A stretch of 64,000 bases of DNA from RGIG7213 sp045545665. GTDB taxonomy: Bacteria > Bacillota > Clostridia > Oscillospirales > CAG-272. Both the position numbers and the translations under genes were made by a program. Every line of letters begins with the position of its first letter. Position 1 is the first letter of the stretch. Of the stretch, positions 24,840 to 34,694 are shown piece after piece. The stretch covers positions 29,790 through 93,789 of the forward strand of contig JAZQBL010000001.1 of the NCBI GenBank assembly GCA_045545665.1, read 5' to 3'. A model generated the notes under the pieces. That model had not been told where the DNA came from, did not search any database, and was given only the letters and a program-made list of their open reading frames with translations.

Positions 24840-27800
24840 AAGAAAATGGACTGAAAATCAGCTGAAGGCGATAACACATAAAGATTCCGACCTTATCGTA
24901 GCCGCCGCGGCAGGTTCAGGTAAAACGGCAACGCTTACCGAAAGAGTGATACGGTATATCACCGAGGAGGGCGGCGATATATCAAGAATATTGATAGTTA
25001 CCTTTACCAAAGCCGCAGCGGAAGAATTAAAGGTCAAGATCCGCAACGCACTCACTAAAAAAAGTGCGGAGGATCTGTCAAACAAAGCTGTCAGAGTCAA
25101 ACTGCTTATGCTCAATTCCGCACAAATAAGCACGATACACGGCTTTTGTTCGTCGTTCATAAAAGAGAATTACTCGCTCTTGGATCTCCCGTCAGGCATG
25201 CGTATAGCGGACGAGTCGGAGGCGGTCTTGTTAAAAAAGCAGGTTATGGATAAGACGCTCGACAGCTATTTTGAAGATGACGTCCCCGATGAATATAAAA
25301 GCGAAGGCTTTCCGCTTTTGTTTGATAATCTTATAAGAGGGAAAACAGCCGAAAGACTTTCCGACGTGTTGATATCCGTTTACGACACCGTAAGAAGTTG
25401 CGCCGAAGGCGTGGAAATAATCAGTAAAACGGCATCGAATTTCAAAGAGGTCGAAGAAAACGGCTATGTCGGAAGTGTGTACGAAACCACACTTGCAAGC
25501 GTACTTAAACGAGTACTTGCACATTTTATATCCGTATACGGTGCGCTAATTGATAAGTATTACTGTGATGAGATATTTGAGAATAAATACGTCCCAACGC
25601 TTAACGATGAGCTTGAAATGATGAAGCTTTCTTCTTTTAAGCTTGAGGAAGGCGACGTTTTTTCCGCACTCAATATATTTGCATCCTTTGATTTTAAACG
25701 CCTTCCGCCCGTCAAGGGAGAACACGATTTCAAAAATGAAACAAAATACGTACGCGATGAAGTAAAAGAGGAGAAGAAAGCTCTTTTTCCGTATTACTCA
25801 TTCTCGGATAAAGAAATAAAAGAAGTAGCCAAACGTGCAAGACTCCTCTTTGAAAGTATGTACAAGCTCCTTTCTTACTTTGAAAAAGTGTTCAGAGAAG
25901 AAAAAAGACAGCGTAAATTTATGGATTACGGCGATCTTGAACAGTTTACGTATGAACTGTTGTATGATAAAGACGGAAACAAAACGAAAACCGCATACGA
26001 CACGGCGGAAAAATACGACGAAATATACATTGATGAGTATCAGGATTGTAACAGCCTGCAGGATGCCATATTTGCGGCAATATCGAAGAAAAACAGATTT
26101 ATGGTAGGCGACGTGAAGCAGTCGATATATTCGTTCAGAGGTGCTGAACCGTATCTGTTTTCCGATTACAGAGTCCTGTTTGAAGAGCCCGAAAAAGGAA
26201 GAGCACTGTTTTTATCAAATAATTTCAGATGCTCTGAAAATATTATCGCCTTTTCAAACCTTGTTTTTTCTGATATTTTTACAAAGAATCCGCAAATACC
26301 TTACGGCAAGGAAGACGAACTCGTTTATTCAAGAAATTATTCCGACGCTCACCCCGTCACAGTAGCACTCGTTGAAAAAACGCAGGACTGCGACGCAAAA
26401 GAGACCGATGCGGAATACATAGCCGATACGATCGCAAATATGATCAAAAACGAGAAAAACGCCGACGGTGCGCCGTATTCACCGAAGGATTTTGCGATCT
26501 TACTGCGCAGTGCAAAAACATCGGCGCAGATATATGAAAAAGCGCTTGTTAAAAGAGGAATTGCCGTACATAACGGAGTTGAAAAAAACTTTTTTGAATC
26601 AAGTGAGGTGCTTTTGGCGCTCTGTCTTATCTCTGCAATAGACAATCCCATGCGTGACGTGCAGCTTGCAGGACTTATGCAAAGCCCTCTGTTCGGCTTT
26701 ACTCTTGATGATATGATCGAGATACGTCGAGGCAATAAAGACGTACCGCTTTATCTCTGCCTTACGAAATATGCAGAGAAAACAAACGACAGTAAATGCA
26801 AGAGATTTCTTGAAAAACTCAAGCTTTACAGAAAAAAAGCGCAGGGAATGCAGACGGACAAGCTTATCTGGTATCTGTACGGAGACACGGGAATTTTTGC
26901 ACGTGTCTGCTATGATAACGACAAGCAAAAAGCTGATTCAAGACGTGCAAATCTTATGATGCTTTACGAATACGCAAGAAAATTCGAAGCGGGTTCTTTC
27001 AAAGGTCTTTACAACTTTATCAATTACATAAGCGAGATACTTGAAAAGAAGACGAAGCTTGAAGCAGTAAATGCTGACGGTGATGAGGATAACGGTGTAA
27101 AGATAATGACGGTACATAAATCAAAGGGACTTGAATTTCCCGTTTGTTTTCTCGCCGATGCCTCCGCAAAACTGTCGGCGGCGGGGAAAATGCCGTATAA
27201 GTATGACAGAAAATGCGGCTTCGCTGTCAAATTAAAGGATTCAACGGGCTTTGTTTTTTACAAAACGCCGATGTACTGTGCCGTTTCCGCTGAAGAACAC
27301 GACAGAGAAACAGAAGAAGAAGCGAGAATTTTATATGTTGCCTTGACAAGAGCGCAGGACAGACTTTTTGTTACAGGCTCGACGGATGACGCTGATAAAA
27401 CGCTTTTATCACCGTTTGGTGAAATAAAAAGCGTATATTCGTTCTATAATTCGAGATCGTATTTTGATATGATGAGACCGATATTGTTTTCATCAGATCC
27501 CTCTTTTGAATTTAAAATAGTCAAAAACTATACTCCGGCACTTGATGAAGTCAAATATTCGAACGAAAATGCTTCTGAAATTGATGGATCTGTCTATGAA
27601 AAAGTCAAGGAGAATATTGCGTTTGAATATCCGTATAAACTGCAGACGTCGTTACCGCAAAAGGTCTCCGTGTCAAGACTTTACCCTGATCTTCTTGATG
27701 AAAACGATGACAGCGCAGAGCTTACGGAAGATGAAATACCGCTCGAATTCAAAGACCCCGATGCTATAAGAAAAGAATCGGAGAAAACGAAAAAAGGAAT

Positions 27801-28329
27801 CGCAACGCATCTTTTTATGCAGTTCTGTGATTTTGACAGCGTGCTAAGATCCGGTGTTGAAAACGAAAGGCAAAGACTTTATGAAAACGGGTTTATGTCG
27901 TATGAGGATATGAATTCGGTGGATATAAGAACGGTCGAGGCGTTCTTTTCTTCCGATCTGTTCGGAAGAATAAACGATGCAAAAAATAAAGGCGCGCTTG
28001 TTAAAAGGGAATACCGTTTCAATATCTATCTCGATGCGGCACTGTTTACAAGCGAAGATGACAAGAAGCAAAAGCTTGAAAACGAAAAAATACTCGTTCA
28101 GGGCGTAGTTGATATGCTGTTTGAAAATCCCGACGGCAGTATAACTTTACTTGATTACAAGACGGACAGACTTTCTGACAGCAAAGAAGACATTGACGCT
28201 TTCATCTCACGGCATCGCACACAGCTTAAATATTACAAGCTTGCCGCAGAGAGGATAACGGGGAAAAAAGTTTCCGATACCGTTCTTTACTCGTTTTCAC
28301 TTATGCGGGAAATATACGTTCGTGATTGA
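24832..28329 (+). CDS. addA: AddA, helicase-nuclease subunit A
   Basis: A 1165-residue UvrD-like helicase with a C-terminal nuclease domain. Walker A is AAAGSGKTATLTERV (about 24-38); motif II is IYIDEYQDCN; later helicase motifs include DVKQSIYSFRGAEP, MTVHKSKGLEFPV and LYVALTRAQDRL. The nuclease motif is GSITLLDYKTDR near the end. Length is usual for AddA. The ATG at 24832 is eight bases inside addB; an in-frame TTG at 24826 is less likely. A hairpin terminator follows about 20 bp after the stop, closing the dinB-QueG-like-membrane protein-addB-addA operon. Confidence 0.95.
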   Translation: MSERKWTENQLKAITHKDSDLIVAAAAGSGKTATLTERVIRYITEEGGDISRILIVTFTKAAAEELKVKIRNALTKKSAEDLSNKAVRVKLLMLNSAQISTIHGFCSSFIKENYSLLDLPSGMRIADESEAVLLKKQVMDKTLDSYFEDDVPDEYKSEGFPLLFDNLIRGKTAERLSDVLISVYDTVRSCAEGVEIISKTASNFKEVEENGYVGSVYETTLASVLKRVLAHFISVYGALIDKYYCDEIFENKYVPTLNDELEMMKLSSFKLEEGDVFSALNIFASFDFKRLPPVKGEHDFKNETKYVRDEVKEEKKALFPYYSFSDKEIKEVAKRARLLFESMYKLLSYFEKVFREEKRQRKFMDYGDLEQFTYELLYDKDGNKTKTAYDTAEKYDEIYIDEYQDCNSLQDAIFAAISKKNRFMVGDVKQSIYSFRGAEPYLFSDYRVLFEEPEKGRALFLSNNFRCSENIIAFSNLVFSDIFTKNPQIPYGKEDELVYSRNYSDAHPVTVALVEKTQDCDAKETDAEYIADTIANMIKNEKNADGAPYSPKDFAILLRSAKTSAQIYEKALVKRGIAVHNGVEKNFFESSEVLLALCLISAIDNPMRDVQLAGLMQSPLFGFTLDDMIEIRRGNKDVPLYLCLTKYAEKTNDSKCKRFLEKLKLYRKKAQGMQTDKLIWYLYGDTGIFARVCYDNDKQKADSRRANLMMLYEYARKFEAGSFKGLYNFINYISEILEKKTKLEAVNADGDEDNGVKIMTVHKSKGLEFPVCFLADASAKLSAAGKMPYKYDRKCGFAVKLKDSTGFVFYKTPMYCAVSAEEHDRETEEEARILYVALTRAQDRLFVTGSTDDADKTLLSPFGEIKSVYSFYNSRSYFDMMRPILFSSDPSFEFKIVKNYTPALDEVKYSNENASEIDGSVYEKVKENIAFEYPYKLQTSLPQKVSVSRLYPDLLDENDDSAELTEDEIPLEFKDPDAIRKESEKTKKGIATHLFMQFCDFDSVLRSGVENERQRLYENGFMSYEDMNSVDIRTVEAFFSSDLFGRINDAKNKGALVKREYRFNIYLDAALFTSEDDKKQKLENEKILVQGVVDMLFENPDGSITLLDYKTDRLSDSKEDIDAFISRHRTQLKYYKLAAERITGKKVSDTVLYSFSLMREIYVRD

Positions 28330-28349
28330 AGTCGGCTATTTTCAAAATA

Positions 28350-28372
28350 TGCGTTTTGACGCACGGTTTTTT
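28350..28372 (+). terminator. Rho-independent terminator after addA
   Basis: TGCGT (28350-28354) pairs with ACGCA (28359-28363), followed by CGG and a six-T run. The short stem makes it moderate in strength. Confidence 0.6.
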
Positions 28373-28468
28373 GACTATAATAGATCATATTTCCGAAAAA
28401 CGAATGTTGATATCTAAATGATATCAAAATGTAAATAAAAATTAACGAAAAAATAACAGTTTAAAGTG

Positions 28469-28497
28469 TTTACATATATCAAAATATGTGGTATATT
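28469..28497 (+). promoter_or_regulatory. Sigma-A promoter for nifJ
   Basis: TTTACA (28469-28474), 17-base spacer, TATATT (28492-28497), 43 bases before the nifJ start. The leader carries a TGGAGGAT ribosome-binding site. Confidence 0.75.
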
Positions 28498-28539
28498 GGG
28501 TATTAATGTAAATAACAATATTTTGGAGGATAAACAGTT

Positions 28540-31500
28540 ATGGCAAGAAAAATGAAGACCATGGACGGTAACAATGCCGCCGCCCATGTTTCCTACGCCT
28601 TTACGGAAGTTGCTTGTATCTACCCGATCACACCTTCCTCTGTAATGGCTGAAGTTACTGACCAGTGGAGTGCCAAGGGCCAGAAGAACATTTTCGGACA
28701 GCAGGTAAAGGTTGTCGAAATGCAGAGTGAAGCAGGTGCGGCAGGTGCCGTTCACGGTTCACTTCAGGCAGGCGCTCTTACAACAACTTATACAGCATCT
28801 CAGGGACTTCTTCTTATGATCCCGAATATGTATAAGATAGCAGGTGAGCTTCTCCCCTGCGTTATCCACGTTTCCGCACGTGCGGTCGCTTCTCATGCAC
28901 TTTCCATTTTCGGTGACCATTCCGACGTTATGGCGTGCAGACAGACAGGTTTTGCAATGCTCTGCGCTAACAACGTTCAGGAGGTTATGGATCTCGGTGC
29001 TGTAGCACACCTTTCAACGATCAAGTCACGTGTTCCTTTCCTTCACTTCTTCGATGGCTTCAGAACGAGCCACGAGATCCAGAAGGTAGAGCAGTGGGAT
29101 TATGAAGATCTCAAGGAAATGGTAGATATGGACGCTGTTGCCGAATATAAGGCACGTTCACTCAATCCCGATCACCCTGTTCTCAGAGGTACAGCTCAGA
29201 ACCCCGATATATTCTTCCAGGCAAGAGAAGCTTCCAACCCCTACTACGACAACACACCCGCTGTTGTAGAAGAATATATGAACAAGGTAAATGCTAAGAT
29301 CGGTACAGATTACAAGCTCTTCAACTACTACGGCGCACCCGATGCGGAAAAAGTTATCGTTGCTATGGGTTCAGCTTGTGATACTATCGAAGAAACGATA
29401 GACTACCTCACAGCAAAGGGCGAAAAAGTAGGTCTTATCAAAGTTCGTCTTTACAGACCTTTCTCTACAAAGCACTTTGTTGCAGCTATCCCCGCTACTG
29501 CGAAGAAGATCGCAGTTATGGACAGAACAAAGGAACCCGGTGCTATCGGCGAACCTTTGTATCTTGACGTTTGCACAGCTCTTGAACAGGAAAACGTAAG
29601 CGTTGACGTTCTCGTTGGCGGCCGTTACGGTCTCGGTTCAAAGGATACAACACCTGCAAACATCATTTCCGTATACAGAAACCTTGACGCTGATGCTCCC
29701 AAGAATCACTTCACGATAAGCATCAACGATGACGTTACAGGTCTTTCACTTACAGATACAGAAAATCCCGATACAGTTCCCGAAGGCACGATCTGTTGCA
29801 AGTTCTGGGGTATCGGTGCTGACGGTACTGTCGGTGCAAACAAGAACTCCATCAAGATCATCGGTGACCACACAGATAAGAAGGTACAGGCTTACTTCGC
29901 TTACGACTCCAAGAAGAGCGGCGGCGTAACTATCTCCCACCTCCGTTTCGGAGATAAGGCTATAAAGAGCCCTTACTACGTTTCTATGGCTGACTTCGTT
30001 GCTTGCCATAACGTTGCATATCTTACGAAGTATGATATGACAAAAGACGTTAAGAACGGCGGTACGTTCCTCCTTAACACAGGATGGACAGCGGAAGAGC
30101 TCAACGAAAGACTTCCTGCAAACGTAAAGCGCGACCTTGCTAACAAGAACGTACAGTTCTACACGGTAGACGGCGTTAAGATCGCAAGAGAGCTCGGTCT
30201 CGGCAACCGTTTCAGCATGGTTCTTCAGGCCGCTTTCTTCAAGCTCGCTAACATTATTCCGATAGACGAAGCTGTAACTTATATGAAAGACGCTGTTGTT
30301 AAGTCCTTCTCCAAGAAGGGTGATGACATCGTTAAGATGAACCAGAGCGCTATCGACCTCGGTATCGCTAACCTCGTTAAGATCGACGTTCCCGCTGAAT
30401 GGGCTGAAGCAGCTGATCCTGTTGACTGCTCATACAAGTTCGTTGATGAGAGCGATATGCTCACAAGATTTGAAAAACAGATCCTCACACCCGTAAACGC
30501 TCAGAAGGGTGACGATCTTCCCGTTTCAACGTTCGTTAAAGAAGCTGACGGTACATTCCCCCAGGGTCTTGCAGCGTTTGAAAAGAGAGGTATTGCAGTT
30601 GACGTTCCCGAATGGAACCCCGAAAACTGTATCCAGTGTAACTTCTGTTCTTACGTTTGTCCTCATGCGGTTATCCGTCCTGTAGCTATCCCCGAAGGTG
30701 AAGACACAGGCGATCTCAAGACTGTTGCTATGACAGGACTTCCCGGATATAAATTCGCAATCGTTGCATCCGCGCTTGACTGTACGGGTTGCGGCTCTTG
30801 CGCTCAGGTATGTCCCGGTAAGAAGGGTGCAAAGGCTCTTACAATGAAGCCTCTTGATACTCAGGTTGCAAAACAGAAGTACTTTGATCTTGCATACAAG
30901 TACACAGATGATGCTGACGTACTTGCTAAGTTCAAGCCCGAAACGGTTAAGGGTTCACAGTTCAAGCAGCCCTTGCTTGAGTTCTCCGGCGCTTGCCCCG
31001 GTTGCGGTGAAACACCTTACGCTAAGCTCGTAACACAGCTCTTCGGTGACAGAATGTTCATTGCAAACGCAACGGGATGTTCTTCTATTTGGGGCGGTTC
31101 CGCACCTTCCACACCTTACACGACAAACAAAGAAGGAAAGGGTCCGGCTTGGGCTAACTCCTTGTTTGAAGATAACGCTGAGTACGGTCTCGGTATGGCA
31201 ACGGCTACAAGACAGCGCAGAGCGCTTCTTGCAGAAATAGTTGAAAAACTTGCTGATTCCGATAACGCAGCACTTGCTGAAGCTTCCAAGGCATGGCTCG
31301 CAGCTAAAGACGACGGCACAGCTTCCAAATTCGCAGCAGCAGAACTCGAAGCAGCTCTTACGCCTTGCGCTGACAAGTGCGACCTTTGCAAGCAGGCTCT
31401 CGCTATGAAGGATCTCTTTGTTAAGAAGTCCATCTGGATATTCGGCGGCGACGGTTGGGCATACGATATCGGCTTCGGCGGTCTCGACCACGCTATCGCA

Positions 31501-32067
31501 TCCGGCGAAGATATCAACATCTTCGTATTCGATACGGAAGTTTACTCAAATACAGGCGGTCAGGCTTCCAAGTCTACACCTACAGGTTCCGTAGCTCAGT
31601 TTGCAGCTTCCGGTAAGCCCACAAAGAAGAAGGATCTTGCACAGATCGCTATGTCTTACGGTTACGTATACACAGCTCAGATCGCTATGGGTGCTGACTA
31701 CAACCAGTGCATCAAGGCAATTCTCGAAGCTGAAGCATACAAAGGACCTTCACTCGTTATTGCATACGCTCCTTGTATCAACCACGGTATAAAGAAGGGT
31801 CTTGCAACGAGCATGCAGGAAACAAAGAACGCAGTTCAGTCCGGTTACTGGCATACGTTCCGCTTCAACCCCGAAAAGGAACAGCCTTTCACACTCGATT
31901 CCAAGGAGCCCACGCTTTCCTACCGTGACTTCATCATGTCCGAGGTTCGTTACAACTCTTTGGTAAGAGCATTCCCTGAAAGAGCAGAAGAGCTCTTCGC
32001 AATAGCTGAAAAGCAGGCTAAGGAAAAATACAGAAAGCTTGTTAATATGGCTAAGCTTTACGAATAA
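28540..32067 (+). CDS. nifJ: Pyruvate:ferredoxin (flavodoxin) oxidoreductase
   Basis: A 1175-residue single-chain enzyme that oxidises pyruvate to acetyl-CoA and CO2 and reduces ferredoxin, the main pyruvate route in anaerobic Clostridia. Domain order is normal: N-terminal pyrimidine-binding domain (YAFTEVACIYPITPSS), the transketolase C-like and CoA domains, two ferredoxin-type clusters CIQCNFCSYVCP (about 697) and CTGCGSCAQVCP (about 748), then the thiamine domain with CPGCGET, GDGWAYDIGFGG and EVYSNTGGQASKSTPTG. Codon use is strongly shifted to AAG, CTC, GCT and GTT relative to its neighbours, which points to very high expression. It has its own promoter and terminator. Confidence 0.97.
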   Translation: MARKMKTMDGNNAAAHVSYAFTEVACIYPITPSSVMAEVTDQWSAKGQKNIFGQQVKVVEMQSEAGAAGAVHGSLQAGALTTTYTASQGLLLMIPNMYKIAGELLPCVIHVSARAVASHALSIFGDHSDVMACRQTGFAMLCANNVQEVMDLGAVAHLSTIKSRVPFLHFFDGFRTSHEIQKVEQWDYEDLKEMVDMDAVAEYKARSLNPDHPVLRGTAQNPDIFFQAREASNPYYDNTPAVVEEYMNKVNAKIGTDYKLFNYYGAPDAEKVIVAMGSACDTIEETIDYLTAKGEKVGLIKVRLYRPFSTKHFVAAIPATAKKIAVMDRTKEPGAIGEPLYLDVCTALEQENVSVDVLVGGRYGLGSKDTTPANIISVYRNLDADAPKNHFTISINDDVTGLSLTDTENPDTVPEGTICCKFWGIGADGTVGANKNSIKIIGDHTDKKVQAYFAYDSKKSGGVTISHLRFGDKAIKSPYYVSMADFVACHNVAYLTKYDMTKDVKNGGTFLLNTGWTAEELNERLPANVKRDLANKNVQFYTVDGVKIARELGLGNRFSMVLQAAFFKLANIIPIDEAVTYMKDAVVKSFSKKGDDIVKMNQSAIDLGIANLVKIDVPAEWAEAADPVDCSYKFVDESDMLTRFEKQILTPVNAQKGDDLPVSTFVKEADGTFPQGLAAFEKRGIAVDVPEWNPENCIQCNFCSYVCPHAVIRPVAIPEGEDTGDLKTVAMTGLPGYKFAIVASALDCTGCGSCAQVCPGKKGAKALTMKPLDTQVAKQKYFDLAYKYTDDADVLAKFKPETVKGSQFKQPLLEFSGACPGCGETPYAKLVTQLFGDRMFIANATGCSSIWGGSAPSTPYTTNKEGKGPAWANSLFEDNAEYGLGMATATRQRRALLAEIVEKLADSDNAALAEASKAWLAAKDDGTASKFAAAELEAALTPCADKCDLCKQALAMKDLFVKKSIWIFGGDGWAYDIGFGGLDHAIASGEDINIFVFDTEVYSNTGGQASKSTPTGSVAQFAASGKPTKKKDLAQIAMSYGYVYTAQIAMGADYNQCIKAILEAEAYKGPSLVIAYAPCINHGIKKGLATSMQETKNAVQSGYWHTFRFNPEKEQPFTLDSKEPTLSYRDFIMSEVRYNSLVRAFPERAEELFAIAEKQAKEKYRKLVNMAKLYE

Positions 32068-32092
32068 TCCCATTCGTTAAATACTAATAAGG

Positions 32093-32148
32093 GCGTGCGC
32101 CGTCCTTTGCGGCAATACCGTGCCGTACGGCGCACGCTCGCTTTTATT
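32093..32148 (+). terminator. Rho-independent terminator after nifJ
   Basis: GCGTGCGCCGT (32093-32103) pairs perfectly with ACGGCGCACGC (32127-32137), followed by TCGCTTTTATTAT. The 23-base loop contains a weaker inner pairing. It ends 10 bp before the cardiolipin synthase start. Confidence 0.85.
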
Positions 32149-32157
32149 ATAGTGATT

Positions 32158-33690
32158 ATGAAAAAAATACTTCGTTTTTTAACACACCGACTTGTAATAC
32201 TTTCTTTAATACTTGTATTACAGTTTTTTTTGCTCATACTTTTTCTTGTTGAGTTCAGAGAATATTACGTTCAATATCAGACTCTGTCGCTGATTGTTGC
32301 CGTACTGTGCGCTCTGCATATAATTAATGATGACAGTAATCCTGCTTATAAAATGGCGTGGATACTTCCGCTTATCATTTTCCCGATGCTCGGCGTGCTC
32401 GTGTATGTAATATTCGGAAAAGACAATCTTTCGAAACGACAGATAAGGAAGATGACTATTATAAACGAAAAACAAGAGGAGCTTTGTGCAAGCTCGTATA
32501 ATCCCCATACCGTTATGGATGATGCTGTGGGTAAAAAACAGGCGGCGTATATGGAAATGTGTGCCCATAGTCCTCTTTATAAAAATACGTATGCCGAATA
32601 TTTATCTTCGGGCGAAAGAAAACTCGATGTGCTTCTTAAAGAGCTTGAAAAAGCAGAGAAGTATATATTTATGGAATACTTTATAATACACGACGGTGAT
32701 ATGTGGCAACGCACGCTTGATATACTCAAGCGCAAAGCTGCGTCGGGCGTTGATGTACGAATCATATACGATGATTTCGGATGTGTAACGGGACTTCCGA
32801 AAAAATATCCCGAAGAACTCAAAAAATACAATATTAAATGCTGTATATTCAACAAACTCAAACCCGTGCTTTCTCCGAAACTTAACAATAGAGATCACAG
32901 AAAAATATGCGTTATTGACGGTAAAGTTGCTTTTACCGGCGGTATCAATTTCGGAGATGAATATATAAACAAGAAAAAAAGATTCGGATATTGGAAAGAT
33001 ACCGCTGTCGTTATAAAAGGCGATGCGGCATTCAGCCTTGTGGTCATGTTTCTCGGTATGTGGAGATATATCACAGGAGAAAACGAACCGCTTGAGAAAT
33101 TTTACTTTGAAAATACGGAAGATACACCACCTGACTCATATGACGGTTATATACAGCCTTACTGCGATAACCCGACAGACAGGGAACCGGTCGGTCAGAA
33201 CGTGTATCTGAATATGATAAACTGTGCAAAAGAATATATCCTGATAACGACTCCGTATCTTATAATTGACAACGAGATACGTACAGCACTTTGCAATGCC
33301 GCAAAGTCGGGTGTTAAGGTCGTTATCATAACACCCGGGATCCCTGACAAAAAGCTTGTTTTTCAAGTTACACGGTCGAACTATTTGGAATTGCTCCGTG
33401 CGGGTGTACGTATATTTGAGTTTGCACCGGGTTTTATACACGCAAAAATGTTCGACGTTGACGGTAAATACGCAACGGTCGGAACTGTAAATCTCGATTA
33501 CAGAAGCTTGTATCTGCATTTTGAATGCGGTCTTTGGATGGCAAATTGCAAGTGTATAAAGGATATTGAAGATGATATCGTGCAGACTATCGGCGTTTGT
33601 AAAGAGATACCGAAGGATTTTGTTTTAAGTAAATCTTGGGTGAAAAAGCTTTTTTATGCTGTCGCCCGTGCATTTGCACCCCTTATGTAA
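32158..33690 (+). CDS. cls: Cardiolipin synthase (phospholipase D family)
   Basis: A 510-residue membrane enzyme that joins two phosphatidylglycerols into cardiolipin. Two N-terminal transmembrane segments (about 12-32 and 63-85 with nearby PLDc_N-type residues NPAYKMAWIL) are followed by two HxKxxxxD motifs, HRKICVID then GGINFGDEY, and HAKMFDVD then GTVNLDYRS. Length is typical. The ATG at 32158 comes right after the nifJ terminator and has no visible Shine-Dalgarno sequence. The frame is open into the terminator, but a start there would be implausible. I could not find a convincing promoter, so expression may rely on read-through or a very short leader. Confidence 0.92.
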   Translation: MKKILRFLTHRLVILSLILVLQFFLLILFLVEFREYYVQYQTLSLIVAVLCALHIINDDSNPAYKMAWILPLIIFPMLGVLVYVIFGKDNLSKRQIRKMTIINEKQEELCASSYNPHTVMDDAVGKKQAAYMEMCAHSPLYKNTYAEYLSSGERKLDVLLKELEKAEKYIFMEYFIIHDGDMWQRTLDILKRKAASGVDVRIIYDDFGCVTGLPKKYPEELKKYNIKCCIFNKLKPVLSPKLNNRDHRKICVIDGKVAFTGGINFGDEYINKKKRFGYWKDTAVVIKGDAAFSLVVMFLGMWRYITGENEPLEKFYFENTEDTPPDSYDGYIQPYCDNPTDREPVGQNVYLNMINCAKEYILITTPYLIIDNEIRTALCNAAKSGVKVVIITPGIPDKKLVFQVTRSNYLELLRAGVRIFEFAPGFIHAKMFDVDGKYATVGTVNLDYRSLYLHFECGLWMANCKCIKDIEDDIVQTIGVCKEIPKDFVLSKSWVKKLFYAVARAFAPLM

Positions 33691-33693
33691 AGA

Positions 33694-33727
33694 GAATGAA
33701 TAAATATACATGCATATTTATTCATTC
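33694..33727. promoter_or_regulatory. Perfect 34-bp AT-rich palindrome upstream of murB
   Basis: Arms GAATGAATAAATAT (33694-33707) and ATATTTATTCATTC (33714-33727) are exact inverse complements around ACATGC. No T run follows, so it is a poor terminator. Each half is close to an ArgR-type box (TGAAT-N4-ATTCA with one change), so an operator is possible. It begins just after the cls stop and lies 63 bp before murB. Confidence 0.6.
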
Positions 33728-33790
33728 GTCAAAATGCACAAAACGATGCTTTTGTGTAAATAAATTTGATTTTATAGAGATGATATACCT

Positions 33791-34687
33791 ATGAAAAATA
33801 TTATCGAACCGCTTTTGAATATACCCGGACTTGAAATTTCAGAAAACACGTCGTGTAAAACCCTCACAACGTTCAAAGTCGGAGGATGTTGTACGGCTGT
33901 CTATCCGAAAACCAAAGATGCGTTTGCTGCTTGTATTCAAGCGCTTAAAGAAAACGGTATTAAATTTATTGTTATCGGCAACGGTTCCAATATTGTATTT
34001 GATGACGACGGATACGACGGTGTAGTTGTTGTAACTACGGAACTTAAAGATATTGAAATATCAGAGAATAAAATTCATGCGCTTTGCGGCGCACCGCTTC
34101 ATTCGCTTTGTACTGCGGCATGCGCAGCCTCTCTTTCGGGACTTCAATTTGCTTACGGCATACCGGGAACTGTCGGCGGTGCGGTGTTTATGAATGCAGG
34201 AGCTTACGACGGCGAGATCAAGGATTGCATTGTAAGTGTTGAATGCTTTGATCCCGAATTGATGAAATTTATAACGCTTTCAAAAGAAAAATGCGATTTT
34301 TCTTACAGACATTCCGCTTTCGAGGATAACGGTCTGATCATAGTATCTGCGGATTTTGAATTGCAGAAAGGGAACAAAGAAGAGATCAAATGCCAAATGA
34401 GTGAGATAATTCAAAAAAGACGTGATAAACAGCCATTGAATTATCCGAGTGCGGGATCAGCCTTCAAACGTTACCCGGGCAGATACACTGCCAAAATGAT
34501 AGATGAAGCGGGGCTTAAAGGGTACTCTGTCGGTGGTGCGCAGATATCTGAAAAGCACGCAGGCTTTATTATCAACAAAGGCGGGGCGACGTGTGAAGAT
34601 ATACTCAACCTCGTGAACACGGTAAAAAGCGTTATCAAGGATAGAGAAAAAATAGATATCGAATGTGAGATTCGATTTATCAAATAG
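33791..34687 (+). CDS. murB: UDP-N-acetylmuramate dehydrogenase (MurB)
   Basis: A 298-residue FAD enzyme that reduces UDP-GlcNAc-enolpyruvate to UDP-MurNAc in peptidoglycan synthesis. It shows TTFKVGGCC, IGNGSNIVFDDDGYDG, GIPGTVGGAVFMNAGAYDGEI, SYRHSAF and AGSAFKRYPG with the catalytic Ser, ending in VKSVIKDREKIDIECEIRFI. This is the shorter MurB form common in Firmicutes. The ribosome-binding site is weak (AGAGATGAT). whiA starts seven bases after the stop, so the two are co-transcribed. In many Firmicutes rapZ and yvcK lie between murB and whiA, and they are absent here. Confidence 0.96.
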   Translation: MKNIIEPLLNIPGLEISENTSCKTLTTFKVGGCCTAVYPKTKDAFAACIQALKENGIKFIVIGNGSNIVFDDDGYDGVVVVTTELKDIEISENKIHALCGAPLHSLCTAACAASLSGLQFAYGIPGTVGGAVFMNAGAYDGEIKDCIVSVECFDPELMKFITLSKEKCDFSYRHSAFEDNGLIIVSADFELQKGNKEEIKCQMSEIIQKRRDKQPLNYPSAGSAFKRYPGRYTAKMIDEAGLKGYSVGGAQISEKHAGFIINKGGATCEDILNLVNTVKSVIKDREKIDIECEIRFIK

Positions 34688-34694
34688 GTGAAAA

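Noticed and set aside
32095..32157. Longer cardiolipin synthase start in the nifJ terminator
   Set aside because: The added residues come from the terminator stem and are basic; family similarity begins at the ATG at 32158.
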